Of a stretch of 64,000 nt of DNA, positions 43,405 through 54,300 are shown one piece after another. Origin of the DNA: Brevundimonas sp. SGAir0440 (lineage in GTDB: Bacteria; Pseudomonadota; Alphaproteobacteria; Caulobacterales; Caulobacteraceae); the NCBI RefSeq assembly GCF_005484585.1, contig NZ_CP039435.1, positions 930,001-994,000 on the forward strand, read 5' to 3'. Numbering within the stretch: position 1 is the first letter of the stretch; every line of letters begins with the position of its first letter. The notes below the pieces were generated by a model, which saw only the letters and a program-made list of their open reading frames with translations, was not told the DNA's origin and made no database searches. A program made the translations under genes and the position numbers.

Positions 43405-43605
43405 ATGAGTCAGCAGCAAAACAACGACGGCCCGATCGTCGGAATCATACTTCTCCTGATGTTCGTGGCGTGGCCCGTGTATTCCTGTACTCGGCCTAAG
43501 CCCAAGCCGTCATGCGCGGCGACGCTCGCTCAGCTCAGCGGCGAGGGTGTTTCGGGCCGCGAGTATCGCCAGCTCCAGCAGGTGTGCAAGGATGTGGGTC
43601 GCTGA
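43405..43605 (+). CDS. small membrane protein, 66 aa
   Basis: A short N-terminus is followed by one helix (GPIVGIILLLMFVAWPVYSC). The 38-residue tail has two cysteines (PSCAATLAQL; QLQQVCKDVG) and is probably periplasmic, possibly disulfide-bonded. GGAGCGGC precedes the ATG. Unrecognised family. Confidence 0.6.
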   Translation: MSQQQNNDGPIVGIILLLMFVAWPVYSCTRPKPKPSCAATLAQLSGEGVSGREYRQLQQVCKDVGR

Positions 43606-43735
43606 ACATCGCAGGCCAATCCCGCACGCGTGATTGTTGGTGATGACGGCGCGGTCTGCTCGTGGCGTTTGCCGATCATGTGGAAAAGTGGTTGACCGCC
43701 TAAGCGAGCGAACGGCGGGCAACATAGGGACATTC

Positions 43736-43980
43736 ATGGCGGTGCTTGGAATTGACGCCGCTTGGACGTTGCGAGAGCCGAGCGGTGTCGCCCTCATTTC
43801 GAAAAGCGGATCGCGCTGGCGCCTGTTGGCGGCGGCGCCCTCGTATGAATCCTTCATCGCGATCACGGGCGGCGCCAACCCGTCCGGTGATCGACCACGA
43901 GGGAGCGAACCTGATCTATCTGGGCTACTGTCGGCCGCAGCTCGCGTCGCCGGTGTAGAGGTCGATCTGATCGCGGTGGA
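43736..43980 (+). pseudogene. N-terminal fragment of a DUF429 protein
   Basis: ATG 43736 begins MAVLGIDAAWTLREPSGVALI, and SAAARVAGVEVDLIAVDM near 43930-43983 matches the conserved start of DUF429 (predicted RNase H-like nuclease). After VDM the frame runs into the antisense of another gene, so about two thirds of the protein is missing. It is a broken gene. Confidence 0.65.
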
Positions 43981-44119
43981 CATGCACAAAGAAATCGCGC
44001 GAACGTTTGAAGCCGTACTTCTCGATGAAGGCGTCACGTCCCAGGACGCGGAATTCCTCCATTGCCCTCTCGACAGCGGCTGACTGGGTCAGATTCTCGA
44101 GCTTGCCGCCTGTCGCCAT
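43976..44119 (-). pseudogene. N-terminal fragment resembling HNH-type endonuclease heads
   Basis: ATG 44119, preceded by GGGGGAAGA, reads KLENLTQSAAVERAMEEFRV and LGRDAFIEKYGFKRSRDFFV. This pattern is found at the N-terminus of ScoMcrA-like and related HNH nucleases. Homology stops near 43980, where it meets the DUF429 fragment head-on, and translation would end at 43925 with unrelated residues. It is probably the relic of a restriction or HNH gene. Confidence 0.5.
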
Positions 44120-44269
44120 TTTCTTCCCCCGACCCGCTGATCATGCCCGACATACAAGGCGGTCGCCGCGTCGCGAAGGCCCCCGGGAACGCTAGGGCCA
44201 CCGCGCATGGCCTTCGGCTCCAGATGGTCGCGTCTGAACTCCGCCAGTCGATACGCTTGAGGCGTTTCC

Positions 44270-44926
44270 TTAGGCGTGGGCCGACGCCTCGTTCGCCGCC
44301 GCTTGCTCTTGCTCCGCGCGTTCTCGAGCCTCCAGATGTCCCGCGACCTTGGCGGAGATATCCTCCGGCGTCACACCGCTGTCCGCCAGCTTGACCGCCC
44401 AGGTGCGTCCCGGATGCAGCACGTCCCAGGGTGAGCGGTACTGGGTGGCGCGTCGTCCGCCGGGATCATGATTGCCGAACCCGTCGACCACCAGGTTCCA
44501 GACCGGGAAGTGCCAACTGATCAGCATCCGCTCGGCCATCCGGATCCACACATCGTCGACCGCCAGGAAGCGGCAGGCGAAATCCTCGGATTTCAGATTA
44601 TCGGCCTGGGCCACGGACTTGGCGTGATCCGCCAGCCGGTTCCAGAGCGCCCGCCCATGCGGGGCGTCGAAATCCCCGCCGCGACGTCCCCCCATGGGGT
44701 CGGCCTTGCCGATGTAGATCGGCAGCGCGAAGGCGCCGTCGCGATTCTTGTCGGCGACCTTGGCGTAGGCCGGGAAATCGCCGGTGTAATAGATGGCGTA
44801 GATGCCGGCGCCCTCGAAGGGCTGGGCCGGCGCGAGCGGCTCAATGGGCCTGCGCAGGAGGGCGTTGGCCACGCTTTCGGCCAGGTGCCGCTTCTCCAGC
44901 GGATTGTAGGGGACCAGGGCGCTCAT
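44270..44926 (-). CDS. Eco29kI-type restriction endonuclease (GIY-YIG)
   Basis: A 218-residue type II endonuclease of the GIY-YIG superfamily. GIYAIYYTG gives Tyr43, LPIYIGKADP gives Tyr71, RLADH gives Arg97 and His101, and AERMLISWHFPVWN gives Glu132 and Asn144. The Arg-His spacing of 4 and Glu-Asn spacing of 12 match R.Eco29kI, which cuts CCGCGG, so the same target is likely but not proven. The start is ATG 44926, lying inside the methylase gene: the two frames overlap by 86 bases, so restriction is translated after, and coupled to, modification. Confidence 0.88.
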   Translation of the reverse strand: MSALVPYNPLEKRHLAESVANALLRRPIEPLAPAQPFEGAGIYAIYYTGDFPAYAKVADKNRDGAFALPIYIGKADPMGGRRGGDFDAPHGRALWNRLADHAKSVAQADNLKSEDFACRFLAVDDVWIRMAERMLISWHFPVWNLVVDGFGNHDPGGRRATQYRSPWDVLHPGRTWAVKLADSGVTPEDISAKVAGHLEARERAEQEQAAANEASAHA

Positions 44927-46052
44927 CGGAACGATGTAACTGATCCGCCACCGAGCGGGCAACAATGCCGGCCAGACGCACGGGCACGGCGTTGCCGAGC
45001 TGGCGCATGGTTTCCGTCCACGACCCATGGAACAGGAAGTCGTCGGGGAAGGTCTGGAGGCGGGCGGCCTCGCGCACCGAGAAGTAGCGGATCGAGCCGT
45101 CGGGACGGCGCAACATGTTCTCGCCGCCGGGCACGCCATGGACGCCGGCCTTCAAGGTCTTGGCCGGGGCGTCCAGCGGGCTGCCGGTATGACCTGGATA
45201 GGAACGAGCGCCGGGGATGAATCTGTGGTCGGGGATACCCTTGGCTCCCCTTGGGTCGAGCTCTGGGTCCGGCAGGCCGAGGAAGGCGTCGCGGACGGTG
45301 AGCCACGGCCGTGCGGTCGGCTTCTCGCCCTTGATGGTGGGCAGGGCGTCCCGCAGCAGTCGGCGTTCGGCGCGTCCAATGCGGTGCCTGTCGAAGTACT
45401 CGTCCTCGTGGGTCAGGGACCAGGCCAGGGCGGCGGATGAATGGGTCTCGTCGGGGAAGCGCCATTCGACACCGAGGTCCGAACGGAACCCGACCAGGAA
45501 GATCCGCTCGCGCCGTTGCGGCACGCCATGGTTGGCGGCGTTGAGCAGGCGCAGAACGACATTATACCGCAGGCCCGAGTTGGAGCCGCTGGTCTCGTGG
45601 CGCTCGAGCCGGCCGAGGTGGTCGATCCAGGGCTCGTCGGGGCGGGCCGTGACCTCGGGATGCGCGAGCTGCAGCCGGATGTAGCTGAGGTAATTCTGGA
45701 AGGTCGCGCGCGTCAGGCCCTTCACGTTCTCGAACACGAAGGCCCTGGGCTGGAGCTCCCTCACGGCGCGAATGGCCTCGGGGAACATGTCGCGATGGTC
45801 GAGGTGGGCGTTGTGCTTTCCACCCAGGGAGAAGGGCTGGCACGGCGGACCACCGGACACGAGATCGATGGTCCCCAGGCCGTCATAGGACATCAGGCGC
45901 ACGTCACCCTGGGTCACGGGCCAAGGCTTGTTGTCCTTCAGGGTGTCGCAGGCCCAGCGGTCCCATTCGACCACCGCCGCGTGATCGAACCCGGCCCCGG
46001 CCACGCCCAGGCCAAGTCCTCCCGCTCCCGCGAACAGTTCGATCGATCTCAT
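44841..46052 (-). CDS. C5-cytosine DNA methyltransferase
   Basis: A 403-residue enzyme. Motif I is SIELFAGAGGLGLGVAGAGF, motif IV GGPPCQPFSLGGKHNAHLDHRD (catalytic Cys in PCQP), motif VI FVFENVKGL, motif VIII QRRERIFLVGF, and motif IX/X AARLQTFPDDFLFHGSWTETMRQLGNAVPV. The start is ATG 46052, in an ATGA overlap with vsr. With the downstream GIY-YIG enzyme it forms a type II restriction-modification pair; by analogy to M.Eco29kI it would protect CCGCGG. The last 29 codons also encode the start of the endonuclease in another frame. Confidence 0.92.
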   Translation of the reverse strand: MRSIELFAGAGGLGLGVAGAGFDHAAVVEWDRWACDTLKDNKPWPVTQGDVRLMSYDGLGTIDLVSGGPPCQPFSLGGKHNAHLDHRDMFPEAIRAVRELQPRAFVFENVKGLTRATFQNYLSYIRLQLAHPEVTARPDEPWIDHLGRLERHETSGSNSGLRYNVVLRLLNAANHGVPQRRERIFLVGFRSDLGVEWRFPDETHSSAALAWSLTHEDEYFDRHRIGRAERRLLRDALPTIKGEKPTARPWLTVRDAFLGLPDPELDPRGAKGIPDHRFIPGARSYPGHTGSPLDAPAKTLKAGVHGVPGGENMLRRPDGSIRYFSVREAARLQTFPDDFLFHGSWTETMRQLGNAVPVRLAGIVARSVADQLHRSDERPGPLQSAGEAAPGRKRGQRPPAQAH

Positions 46053-46468
46053 CCGAGGAAGTCCCTCACGCACTGCTCCAATCCGGGACGGTCACCCAGT
46101 TCGCACTCCCAGAGAATCAGAGCTTCCCAGCCTGATTCGTTCAACCGTCGTTCCACCTCGCGGTCGCGTTCCCGGTTCCGAGCGAGCTTTGGTCCCCAGA
46201 ATTCCACACGGGACTTGGGCGCTCGCGCCAGCTTGCAGTTGGGATCGTCGTGGCCATGCCAGAAGCAGCCGTGCACCAGGATCACCTTGCGGCGCGGACC
46301 GAACACCAGGTCGGGCTTGCCTGGTAGGTCCTTGCGATGAAGCCGGTATCGATAGCCCAGGCCATGGACCAGCTTGCGCACCAGCAGTTCCGGCTTGGTG
46401 TCGCGCGATCGAACCCGTGACATACGCTCCGAGCGTTGGGCTGGTGAAAGGGTGTCCACGCCCGCCAC
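46049..46468 (-). CDS. vsr: Vsr-type T:G mismatch endonuclease
   Basis: A 139-residue very-short-patch repair nuclease. TLSPAQRSERMSRVRSRDTKPELLVRK is the family N-terminus, PDLVFGPRRKVILVHGCFWHGHD contains the catalytic Asp and the zinc-binding Cys/His residues, and WGPKLARNRERDREVERRLNESGW follows. It nicks 5' of T in T:G mismatches produced by deamination of 5-methylcytosine, and so limits mutations at the sites methylated by the adjacent enzyme. It is the first gene of the vsr-methylase-endonuclease operon. Confidence 0.93.
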   Translation of the reverse strand: MAGVDTLSPAQRSERMSRVRSRDTKPELLVRKLVHGLGYRYRLHRKDLPGKPDLVFGPRRKVILVHGCFWHGHDDPNCKLARAPKSRVEFWGPKLARNRERDREVERRLNESGWEALILWECELGDRPGLEQCVRDFLG

Positions 46469-46822
46469 TGACCGTCATTCGCGGAGGAAGTCCAGCCGGA
46501 CGCGGGATGCGTGCCTTTGCGGTGCGTCCGCCTTTGACGCAGGGCAGCTGTCCCAGGAAGCTAGGTAGAGTCTGGAACGGGCTCATAGCGGACGTTCGGG
46601 ATGTCCGCTTCCGGGGGAGCACTGGAACCTAGATCCAGTGCGTCAGCGTCTGGCGTTTCGGTCGACGGCCGCGTCTGCTTCCGGAGGACTGAATGGTCAG
46701 CGGAGGGGGCGAGCGTCGCGAGTGGCCTCGATCGTCGTCTCCCGCCATAGCCAAGTAGTCCCGGTTACGTCCGGTTGTCGGGTGGCGGTGTGCGCGATAC
46801 CCTTGCGGCCGTGGGAGGGGCT
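46469..46822. other. divergent promoter region between vsr and the druA-like gene
   Basis: No gene seen. It contains an inverted repeat AGCGGAC-N9-GTCCGCT at 46587-46609 and, just before 46823, the ribosome-binding site GGGAGGGG of the druA-like gene. It should hold promoters for both the restriction operon and the defence operon. Confidence 0.45.
46587..46609. promoter_or_regulatory. inverted repeat in the divergent promoter region
   Basis: AGCGGAC and GTCCGCT, 7-bp arms with 9 bases between. It is a candidate regulator site for the defence genes on either side; no cognate regulator is identified. Confidence 0.35.
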
Positions 46823-48031
46823 ATGACTTCAAAGCGACCGCAAGTTGCGCAGCCATTCAGTGCTGAGGCGGCGCTGAAGCGCGCCCTTCGCGATCACCTG
46901 CGAACGCTGGGATTTACGAAGGATGACGCGGGTGATTTGGTTCTTCCCGACGGAGGAAAGGAAGTTGTTAGAAGCCTTCATCGCAGCCAGTGGCGCGCGA
47001 AGTGGACTGCCGCTCAGCCTTTATTGGCACGGGCGTTACCCAACGCTCTGGTACACTTCGCGAACGGCGCGGAGATCGATCCGACCAAAATCAAGTTTCG
47101 CCTGATACTCGTGCGCAGCGGCACACCTGAGGCCGATCTCTTTCGTATCGCTACACTGACTTGGTCCGTACCGGTCTCGCCTGGTTTCGGCCGGCGTCTG
47201 CGCTACCTGGTTTGGGACGACGGCCACAACCGCTTGGCAGGCGTCATCGCCCTCGGCGATCCCGTGTTCAATCTCAACGTCCGCGACATCGAGATTGGCT
47301 GGGATGTTCATGATCGCGCCAACCGTCTGGTGGGCATCCTCGACGCTTACGTGCTCGGAGCGGTTCCACCCTACAGCTTTCTTTTAGCCGGCAAGGCTGT
47401 GGCCTGTCTTATTCGGTCGAAGGACGTCTTGAATGACTTCGAGCGCGCCTACGGGAGATCGGTCGGGGTGATTTCAAAGTCGGCAAAGCACGCCAAGCTC
47501 CTTGCGGTCACAACCACCTCTTCAATGGGCCGATCATCCGTCTACAATCGGCTGAGGCTCGACGACACGATCTATCTGAAGCCCCTCGGCTTCACGAAAG
47601 GCTTCGGGCACTTTCACATCACCGATAGCCTCTTCGAAAAGATGCGGGCATACCTTCGAGAACGAGGTCACGACTACGCCGACAGACATGTCTTTGGCGA
47701 AGGCCCGAATTGGAGGCTGCGCACAATCCGGGCCGCGCTGGTCGGTCTGAACGTGAATCAGAACATTCTCAGGCACGGCATCCAGCGCGAAGTCTTTATC
47801 GCGACGCTCGCTGAGAACGCCTACGAGGTACTGAAGGATGGCAATGCGGAGCCGGACTTTTCAAAGTTGCTGAGCGTGTCGCAGATCTCAGATCTTGCCC
47901 GCGAACGCTGGATCGTGCCGCGGGCCGAGCGCGGCGAGGTCGATTATCGGTCTTGGACGCGTGACGACATCCCCAACCTCATCAAACGCAAAGCCGATTT
48001 GCCAACCGCGGCGAAACACAGCCGTGGCTAG
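46823..48031 (+). CDS. druA: Druantia-type protein DruA (DUF4338)
   Basis: A 402-residue protein. RYLVWDDGHNRLAGVIALGD, PVFNLNVRDIEIGWDVHDRA, LDAYVLGAVPPYSFLLAGKA, VTTTSSMGRSSVYNRL and YLKPLGFTKGFGHFHITDSL are the conserved blocks of DUF4338, the DruA component of type I Druantia anti-phage systems. Its biochemical role is not settled. The length matches known DruA. The start ATG 46823 follows GGGAGGGG; a GTG at 46775 is unlikely. The gene is followed, after 341 bases, by a DruE-like helicase, the other hallmark Druantia protein. DruB, DruC and DruD are not recognisable in the window. Confidence 0.85.
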   Translation: MTSKRPQVAQPFSAEAALKRALRDHLRTLGFTKDDAGDLVLPDGGKEVVRSLHRSQWRAKWTAAQPLLARALPNALVHFANGAEIDPTKIKFRLILVRSGTPEADLFRIATLTWSVPVSPGFGRRLRYLVWDDGHNRLAGVIALGDPVFNLNVRDIEIGWDVHDRANRLVGILDAYVLGAVPPYSFLLAGKAVACLIRSKDVLNDFERAYGRSVGVISKSAKHAKLLAVTTTSSMGRSSVYNRLRLDDTIYLKPLGFTKGFGHFHITDSLFEKMRAYLRERGHDYADRHVFGEGPNWRLRTIRAALVGLNVNQNILRHGIQREVFIATLAENAYEVLKDGNAEPDFSKLLSVSQISDLARERWIVPRAERGEVDYRSWTRDDIPNLIKRKADLPTAAKHSRG

Positions 48032-48372
48032 AAGAACGCTACAGGGCGCCTCGTGATGGGCCATCTGGCGACCTAGCGATTGCCGAGAGACGGCGACTCC
48101 GCCCGCTTAGTGGGCAAGTCGGCCGAAGGAGGGCGTCAGGGGCTAGAAGCATTGGGGCCGATGAATGTTCTCTTGAGCATGGGGGCCGTCCTGACGCACT
48201 CGCCGTTCTGAACGGCTGAGCTTTTCACGCTAGGGAGGGCCCGTACCAACGATTGGTCCCGCCGACATCCTAGCGATGCGCGGCCCCCTAGAAACTCTCG
48301 GTGGAATGCGCGAAGCTTGATCTGCGAGCTTCGATTCACCTTGCGTTGCTGCGCCAAAACACCGGGGGCGGA
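48032..48372. other. gap between druA- and druE-like genes with a possible terminator
   Basis: No convincing gene on either strand. GCCGTT-CTG-AACGGC at 48202-48216 followed by TGAGCTTTT resembles a weak intrinsic terminator. GAAGCT-N9-AGCTTC near 48312-48332 is a second inverted repeat. The gap suggests druE has its own promoter. Confidence 0.4.
48202..48224 (+). terminator. candidate weak intrinsic terminator after druA
   Basis: A 6-bp perfect stem with a 3-base loop (GCCGTT CTG AACGGC) is followed by TGAGCTTTT. The T-run is short and offset, so termination would be partial. Confidence 0.3.
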
Positions 48373-51300
48373 ATGCAGCGCGAAATTGACGAGATGCGGA
48401 AGCAGTTGGTCGGCTACATCGAAGCCACCTACCATCTCTCGCATCCCAAGACCGTCGCCATAAGACGCGCCTTGCTGTCGAGCGCGGGAGGGATCTCGCA
48501 GGAGCCTTACGTCGAAAGCACGCCGACCTACATCGGCGACCGAAAGTTCGACGATCTGTCCCTGCCTAAGGCGGTTCAAGCTCTACTGGCGGGGCTCGCC
48601 GACACGGGCTTGCTCTTTGATCCGCCATACGAGCACCAGGCCCAAGCGCTTGAGCAGGTGATGAACGACACCGGCGGCAAAGGAATCGTCGTTACGACAG
48701 GTACTGGCTCCGGCAAAACCGAATCCTTCCTCCTACCCGTCCTGGCGCGCCTGGCGGAGGAGGCCAGTGCTCGTCCGGAGGTGTTCAAGACCCGCGCGGT
48801 CCGCGCGATGCTGCTCTATCCGATGAACGCCCTCGTCAACGATCAATTGGGGCGGCTCCGCACCCTGTTCGGCGATGAATCCATCCGCAGCTGGTTCGAG
48901 ACGACGGCTGACAGGCCAGCGAAGTTCGGTCGCTACACCGGCCGCACACTATACCCCGGCAGGCGCGATGGAGACCGCGACAAAGTTAGGCTGAAGTCGC
49001 TTGGCTACTATCTCGACCTCGAAGACGCCGCTCGCGGGGGCGAGGCCGAGAAGGCGGAACTAGTCGATGTCCTAAAGCGCAAGGGGCGCTGGCCAGCCAA
49101 GCCCGACAGCACCGAAGGCGCATATGACGGTCTGCGCGGCTGGTACGGCTCCAAAGTCGCCCGTTGGGAGGATGCGCAAGGCCGGCCAAATCGAGCCATT
49201 GAGCGCCCACAGGACGGCGAACTGCTGACCCGTCACGAGATGCAGGAGGCTTGCCCCGACCTTCTCGTCACGAATTACTCGATGCTCGAGTACATGCTCC
49301 TACGACCTATCGAGCGAAGCCTGTTCGATGAGACGCGCGCGTTTTTCGAGAAGCATCCCGAGGAAAAGTTCATCTTCGTCCTCGACGAAGCCCACCTCTA
49401 CCGCGGCGCCAACGGCACCGAGGTCGCCTTCCTCATTCGGCGGTTCCTGGACCGTCTCAAACTAGACCCGTCACGCGTCACCTTCATCTGCACCAGCGCG
49501 TCGTTCTCGGTCCCCGCCGCCGCTCAGCAATTTGCGGCGCAACTCATCGGGATCGACCCGGCCACCATCACCGTTCTTAACGGCCGCAAGCGTCTCGAGC
49601 CCAATGCCGCCCCAGGAGACGCCGCCGCTGCGGACGTCTTCGCCAGCGTTCCTCTCCAAGGTTTGCTGTCCACCGACTCCGCCGAGAGGGCCGAGGTCAT
49701 CGCCCCCGTTCTCGCGTGGCAGCCGTTCGAAGCGGCCGAGCCGCTCATCCTCCAGCGCGTCTCCGGCCCGGCCTCCGCCGTTGAGGTGAGGGGCCTTGAT
49801 CGCGCTGGAAGCCTGCTCGTGGAAGAACTCCAGGTTCCATCCGGATCACCTGTCGAGACCCGACAACACTTCGGCCTTGTCACCTCGGTGGTACCGGCTG
49901 ACGGCGTCGTGCGCTTCGCCAGACCCAAAGGCCTCGATCTCGGCCGCGCCACGCCCGACCAAATCCATTGGGCGACGGATGATCTCTCCCGTACCGCTTG
50001 GCTGGCCCTCAAGGACCTCCCGGTCGTCGCGGCCCTTAAGAACATCACCTCGGGCGCGGCCGCAGAAGCGGACCCGAAGCTGATCACCGGGTCGGCGAAG
50101 AGCCTGTCCCAACTCGCCACCTTGCTGTTCGGCGACGTCAACACCCGCTCTCTTCGGGCGATCGACGCCCTCCTTGAACTCACCAGCCTCGCACGCCCTG
50201 CGAGCGACAAAGTCCCGCTACTGCCGGCTCGCGTCCACCTCATGTTCCGAGGCCTTCCGGGCCTATGGGCGTGCGTTGATGCAAACTGCGCCGCTTTGCC
50301 GGAGCATTTGCGGGGCGGGCCGACCGGCGCCCTCTACGCAGAGCCACGCCGGCACTGCGACTGTAAGGCTCAGGTTTTCGAACTCTGGTCCTGCCGCTCC
50401 TGCGGCATCGCTATCGCACACGCCTACGTGGGGTCGCCCGCGGGGGCTCAACACCTTTGGCCGGATGACGGCGCGGCCTACAGCGACGATGCTGGTGTCG
50501 TTCGTGAAGCCCATATCTGCCTGGAAGATCCCGGCGCCTCGGCTGCGACGCCGCTGGCTGCGGCCGACCTCGACGTCTACACAGGCCGCCTTGATGGAGA
50601 CGGCAGTCGAACCCGCCCGATCTGGTGCGACTCCACAGGACAGAGCGTCTTCGATCGCTGCCCGCGCTGCGATGCGAACCAGCAGATCAGCGACTTGCAG
50701 ACCAAGGGCGACGAGCCCTTCCAACAACTGGTTGCCGTCCAGGTTCTAAGCCAGCCGCCACGCCCGGAATCCGACGCTCCGTTGAAGGGCCGAAAGACCT
50801 TAGTGTTCTCCGACGGTCGCCAAACGGCCTCAAGGCTGGCTGGCCTCCTGAAGACGTTCGCCTTCCGCGACAGCGTGCGTCCGTTGTTGCTCGACGGGAT
50901 GGAGGGCCTGGCGAAGTCGCCTCATCAGCCCAGCCTTGATGACGCCCCGCTCGCGGTAAGTCTCTCAGCCGCGCTGAACCAGGTGCGCATTCGTCCCGTG
51001 GATGATCGGGGCGACTATGTCGGCTGGGGTCGGCGGGCTGCTGAACTGATTGCCGATCCCGACGTCGAGGCCCAGGAGATCGCTGGCTTCTCGAAAGACG
51101 CCTCGGAAGCCACCCCCGGATCGGTCTTCCAGTCGCTCTACGCAATTCTGCAGGATCGCCACACGGGGCTCAGCGCCCTCGCTCTTGCCAGCGTCGGCCC
51201 CAAGCTCGGTCGCCTCGACCGTAAGACTGTCGAGGCGATCCCTCTCCCTAAGCTGGCCGGACTCGACGACGACAGAGTCCGCCAGGAGGTTTTGCGCCTC

Positions 51301-54300
51301 TGGCTGTGGTGCGCGCTCGACCGTCATTCGATCAGGTTGAGCGCGACGCCGATCGATGTCGAAGTCGACCGCTGGAGTGGGAAATTCGGCGAGCGCGTCA
51401 CCCGCGCCCTGAAAGCCGCCGGCCACAACGCCTGGCTTCCTGGTTTCACCAAGACCGGCGTTCCGATCCTCCGCACCGTCTTTAGCGGCAGCAGCGACAG
51501 CACCTTCCAGATCTCGGCGCGCAAAGTCGCGCTCCTCCCGGGCAACGCCGTGACCTGGCGCCGCTGCGGCACCTGCACCCTGGTTTCGCCAGAAAACGCT
51601 CTCCTCGCGGACTATTGCCCGTCGTGCAATGGCAGGACGGAGGCGATCGACCCCGGCCATGACCAGGTCTTCCGCAGCCGCAAGGCGTTCTTCCGGCACG
51701 CCGCGGAGCGCATGGCCGACCACACGCCAGGCTCCGCTCCGCACCAACTCGTCGCCGAGGAGCACTCGGCTCAGTTGAACGACACCAACGCGGTTCGGGC
51801 CATGAGCCGCAACGAGGCCTACGAACTCCGATTCCAGGATGTGCCGGTGGCCCAGAACGGCCAGCCATCCGATCCCATCGACGTTCTCAGTTGCACGACC
51901 ACCATGGAGGTCGGCATCGATATCGGCGGCCTCACGGCCGTCGCGCTCCGCAATGTGCCGCCCGGTCGCGCCAACTACCAGCAGCGCGCCGGCCGTGCCG
52001 GGCGTCGGGGTGCAGGCCTCTCCACTGTCGTCATGTTTTGCGGCGCGGACAGCCACGACCAGAGCTTCTTCCGCGACCCGGCCCCCATCGTCGCCGGGCC
52101 CGCCCCCGATCCGGTCCTCAATCTCGACAACCGCGTTATTGCGGAGCGCCAGGCATTCGCTTTCCTCCTCGGCCGCTTCCAACAGGCCCGGGTCATCAGT
52201 TCAAGCAACCCGAACATCTTCGAGTCCCTCGGATCAACCCACGCCTTCCTGACCGGCGACGCGACCGGTTTTTCCCTCGCTGGCCTTCGCGTCTGGCTTG
52301 CCGACAATCGAGACGCGCTCGTCGCGGACCTCGACCAACTGTTCACGGCCTCATGCCCCGGGCTCGACGCCCCCGGTCTTCTCGAACAATGGCCTGATCT
52401 CCTTGAAGAGAAACTTGCCCTTGCGACCGCTCAAGTCGTCGAAGGGGCCGACGAGCCGGCTCCGGACGTCGCGCCCGACGAGGTAGATGACGACGGCGAC
52501 TACGACGACCTCGTGGAGGAGGATGCGCCCGACAATGACAAGTCGGGCGCCGGATCGAATAAGCTCCTCGACCAACTGTTCGCGCTCGGTCTCATGCCGC
52601 GTTATGCGTTCCCTACAGACGTGGCGACGTTTGCGGTGTTCGAGGAACATCCCGACCCCTATCAGCCACAGTTGGCCTATTCACCCCAGCAATCTCTCAA
52701 CGCGGCCCTAGCCCAGTACGCGCCGGGCCGCTCCGTCTGGGTCGATGGCAAAACGCACCTGTCGATGGGCGTCTGGAGCAACTTCGACGACGACCGCTGG
52801 GACGCCTATCGAGAGCGCAAACTCTACTACCATTGCCAGATCTGCGATTTCGCGACCCTCAAGCCTCGCGATCAAGGGCGTCCCCGTGAGTTCATCACCT
52901 GCCCGGCATGCAACACTCCGAGCGGCATGGGTCCGGCACAGCACTGGTTGCGGCCGGTCGGCTTCGCCAATCCACCCGGCATGCCTGCTGCCCCGCCTCG
53001 CATCGACGGCACCGTCAACAGCCGTCCGACGCGCGCTAAGCTCGATGCGCCGCACTTCCGCAACGAGCAGCGAATTGGCGGCGAGACTTTCGCCAACCAA
53101 GCCGGTTGGGAAGCCTGGCAGGAAAACCTCGACCTGGTCGTCACCAATCGGGGCACCCAGTCTTCAACCCAACAGGGCTTCCGGCATTGCGCGAAGTGCG
53201 GGCGCACCGAGCCAGCGGATCTAGACGCTAACCTCGCGCAACTGGGGCCCGGATCAGCCGGGCACGCACGGCCCAGGCCGACGAAGCCGAAGGAGCCCGA
53301 GCTCTGCAACGGCGCCGTGACGAGCCTCGTCTTGGGAAATCAGTTCAAGACCGACATTGCCGTCCTCCGGCTCCAGGCCCCGCCGTCGTGGGATCTCAGC
53401 CCTGACCGACCTGCGACGGTCATTGCTGCGAAATCCGCCGTTGAAGCTCTGATCCGTGCCGCCAGCCGCGACCTGGAACCGGGCGACATTGACGGCGACT
53501 ATCGCTTCGCACCCGTGCGGACGGCCAACACGCTTCTAGACCTCTACATCTACGACCAGGCCGCGGGCGGCGCGGGCTTCGTCAAGGCGGCCGCATCCGA
53601 TCCGCGCCGTCTCGTCTGCAGCGCCATCGAACTCCTTGACGACTGCACCTGCGAAGACAGCTGCTACCAGTGCCTCCGTTCCTACAAGAACAGGTTCGAT
53701 CACGGTTTCCTTGATCGGCGGCTCGGGGCTGATCTCCTCCGCGCTTGCTTCGAGGGAGTCGACCCGGTCGTGTCAGACGCATGGGCAGAGGGGGCTCTGA
53801 GGCGGCTCGTGACCGACGTCCAAGACGCGGGTGGCGATTATAGTCTCGAGCCGAGCGGCCTCATCAGCCCCGAAGGGCGTGCCATCGTCGTCGGCCACCC
53901 GTTCGCGCCCGACCTTCCGGGCAATCCGAGCGCCGCCGCTTTCGCTTCGGAGGCCCAATCGGCCAAGGTCGTCGATGTCTTGATGATCGACCGAGGCCTC
54001 CCGCTTGCGACAGCTCTGGTCCTAGACACTATCAAGACGTCGGCTCCCCCGCCGTCTCCTGCGACGGATGGCCCGCCGCTGCTCAGCGTTGACGCCGCGA
54101 TTGACGGAGCGGCGCCGACAGGCATCCAGCGGGTGGCCGTGGGAGCTTTCGAGCCCGGCGACTTCGTGATGAGGTTGGACACACACACGCTCGGCGGAAA
54201 GCTCGGCGACGGCGCGGCCCCTGTTCCCAAGGGCAGCTACTGCCTCTTCCGTCCGCTGGGCTCCGAGGACGTCGACCCTAAGCAGGTCTATCTGCTTCGC

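Noticed and set aside
46600..46610. Shared ATGTCCGCTT between the druA upstream repeat and the tetR upstream repeat at 6885-6894
   Set aside because: Ten bases in common in GC-rich intergenic DNA without further similarity is not enough to claim a shared regulator.
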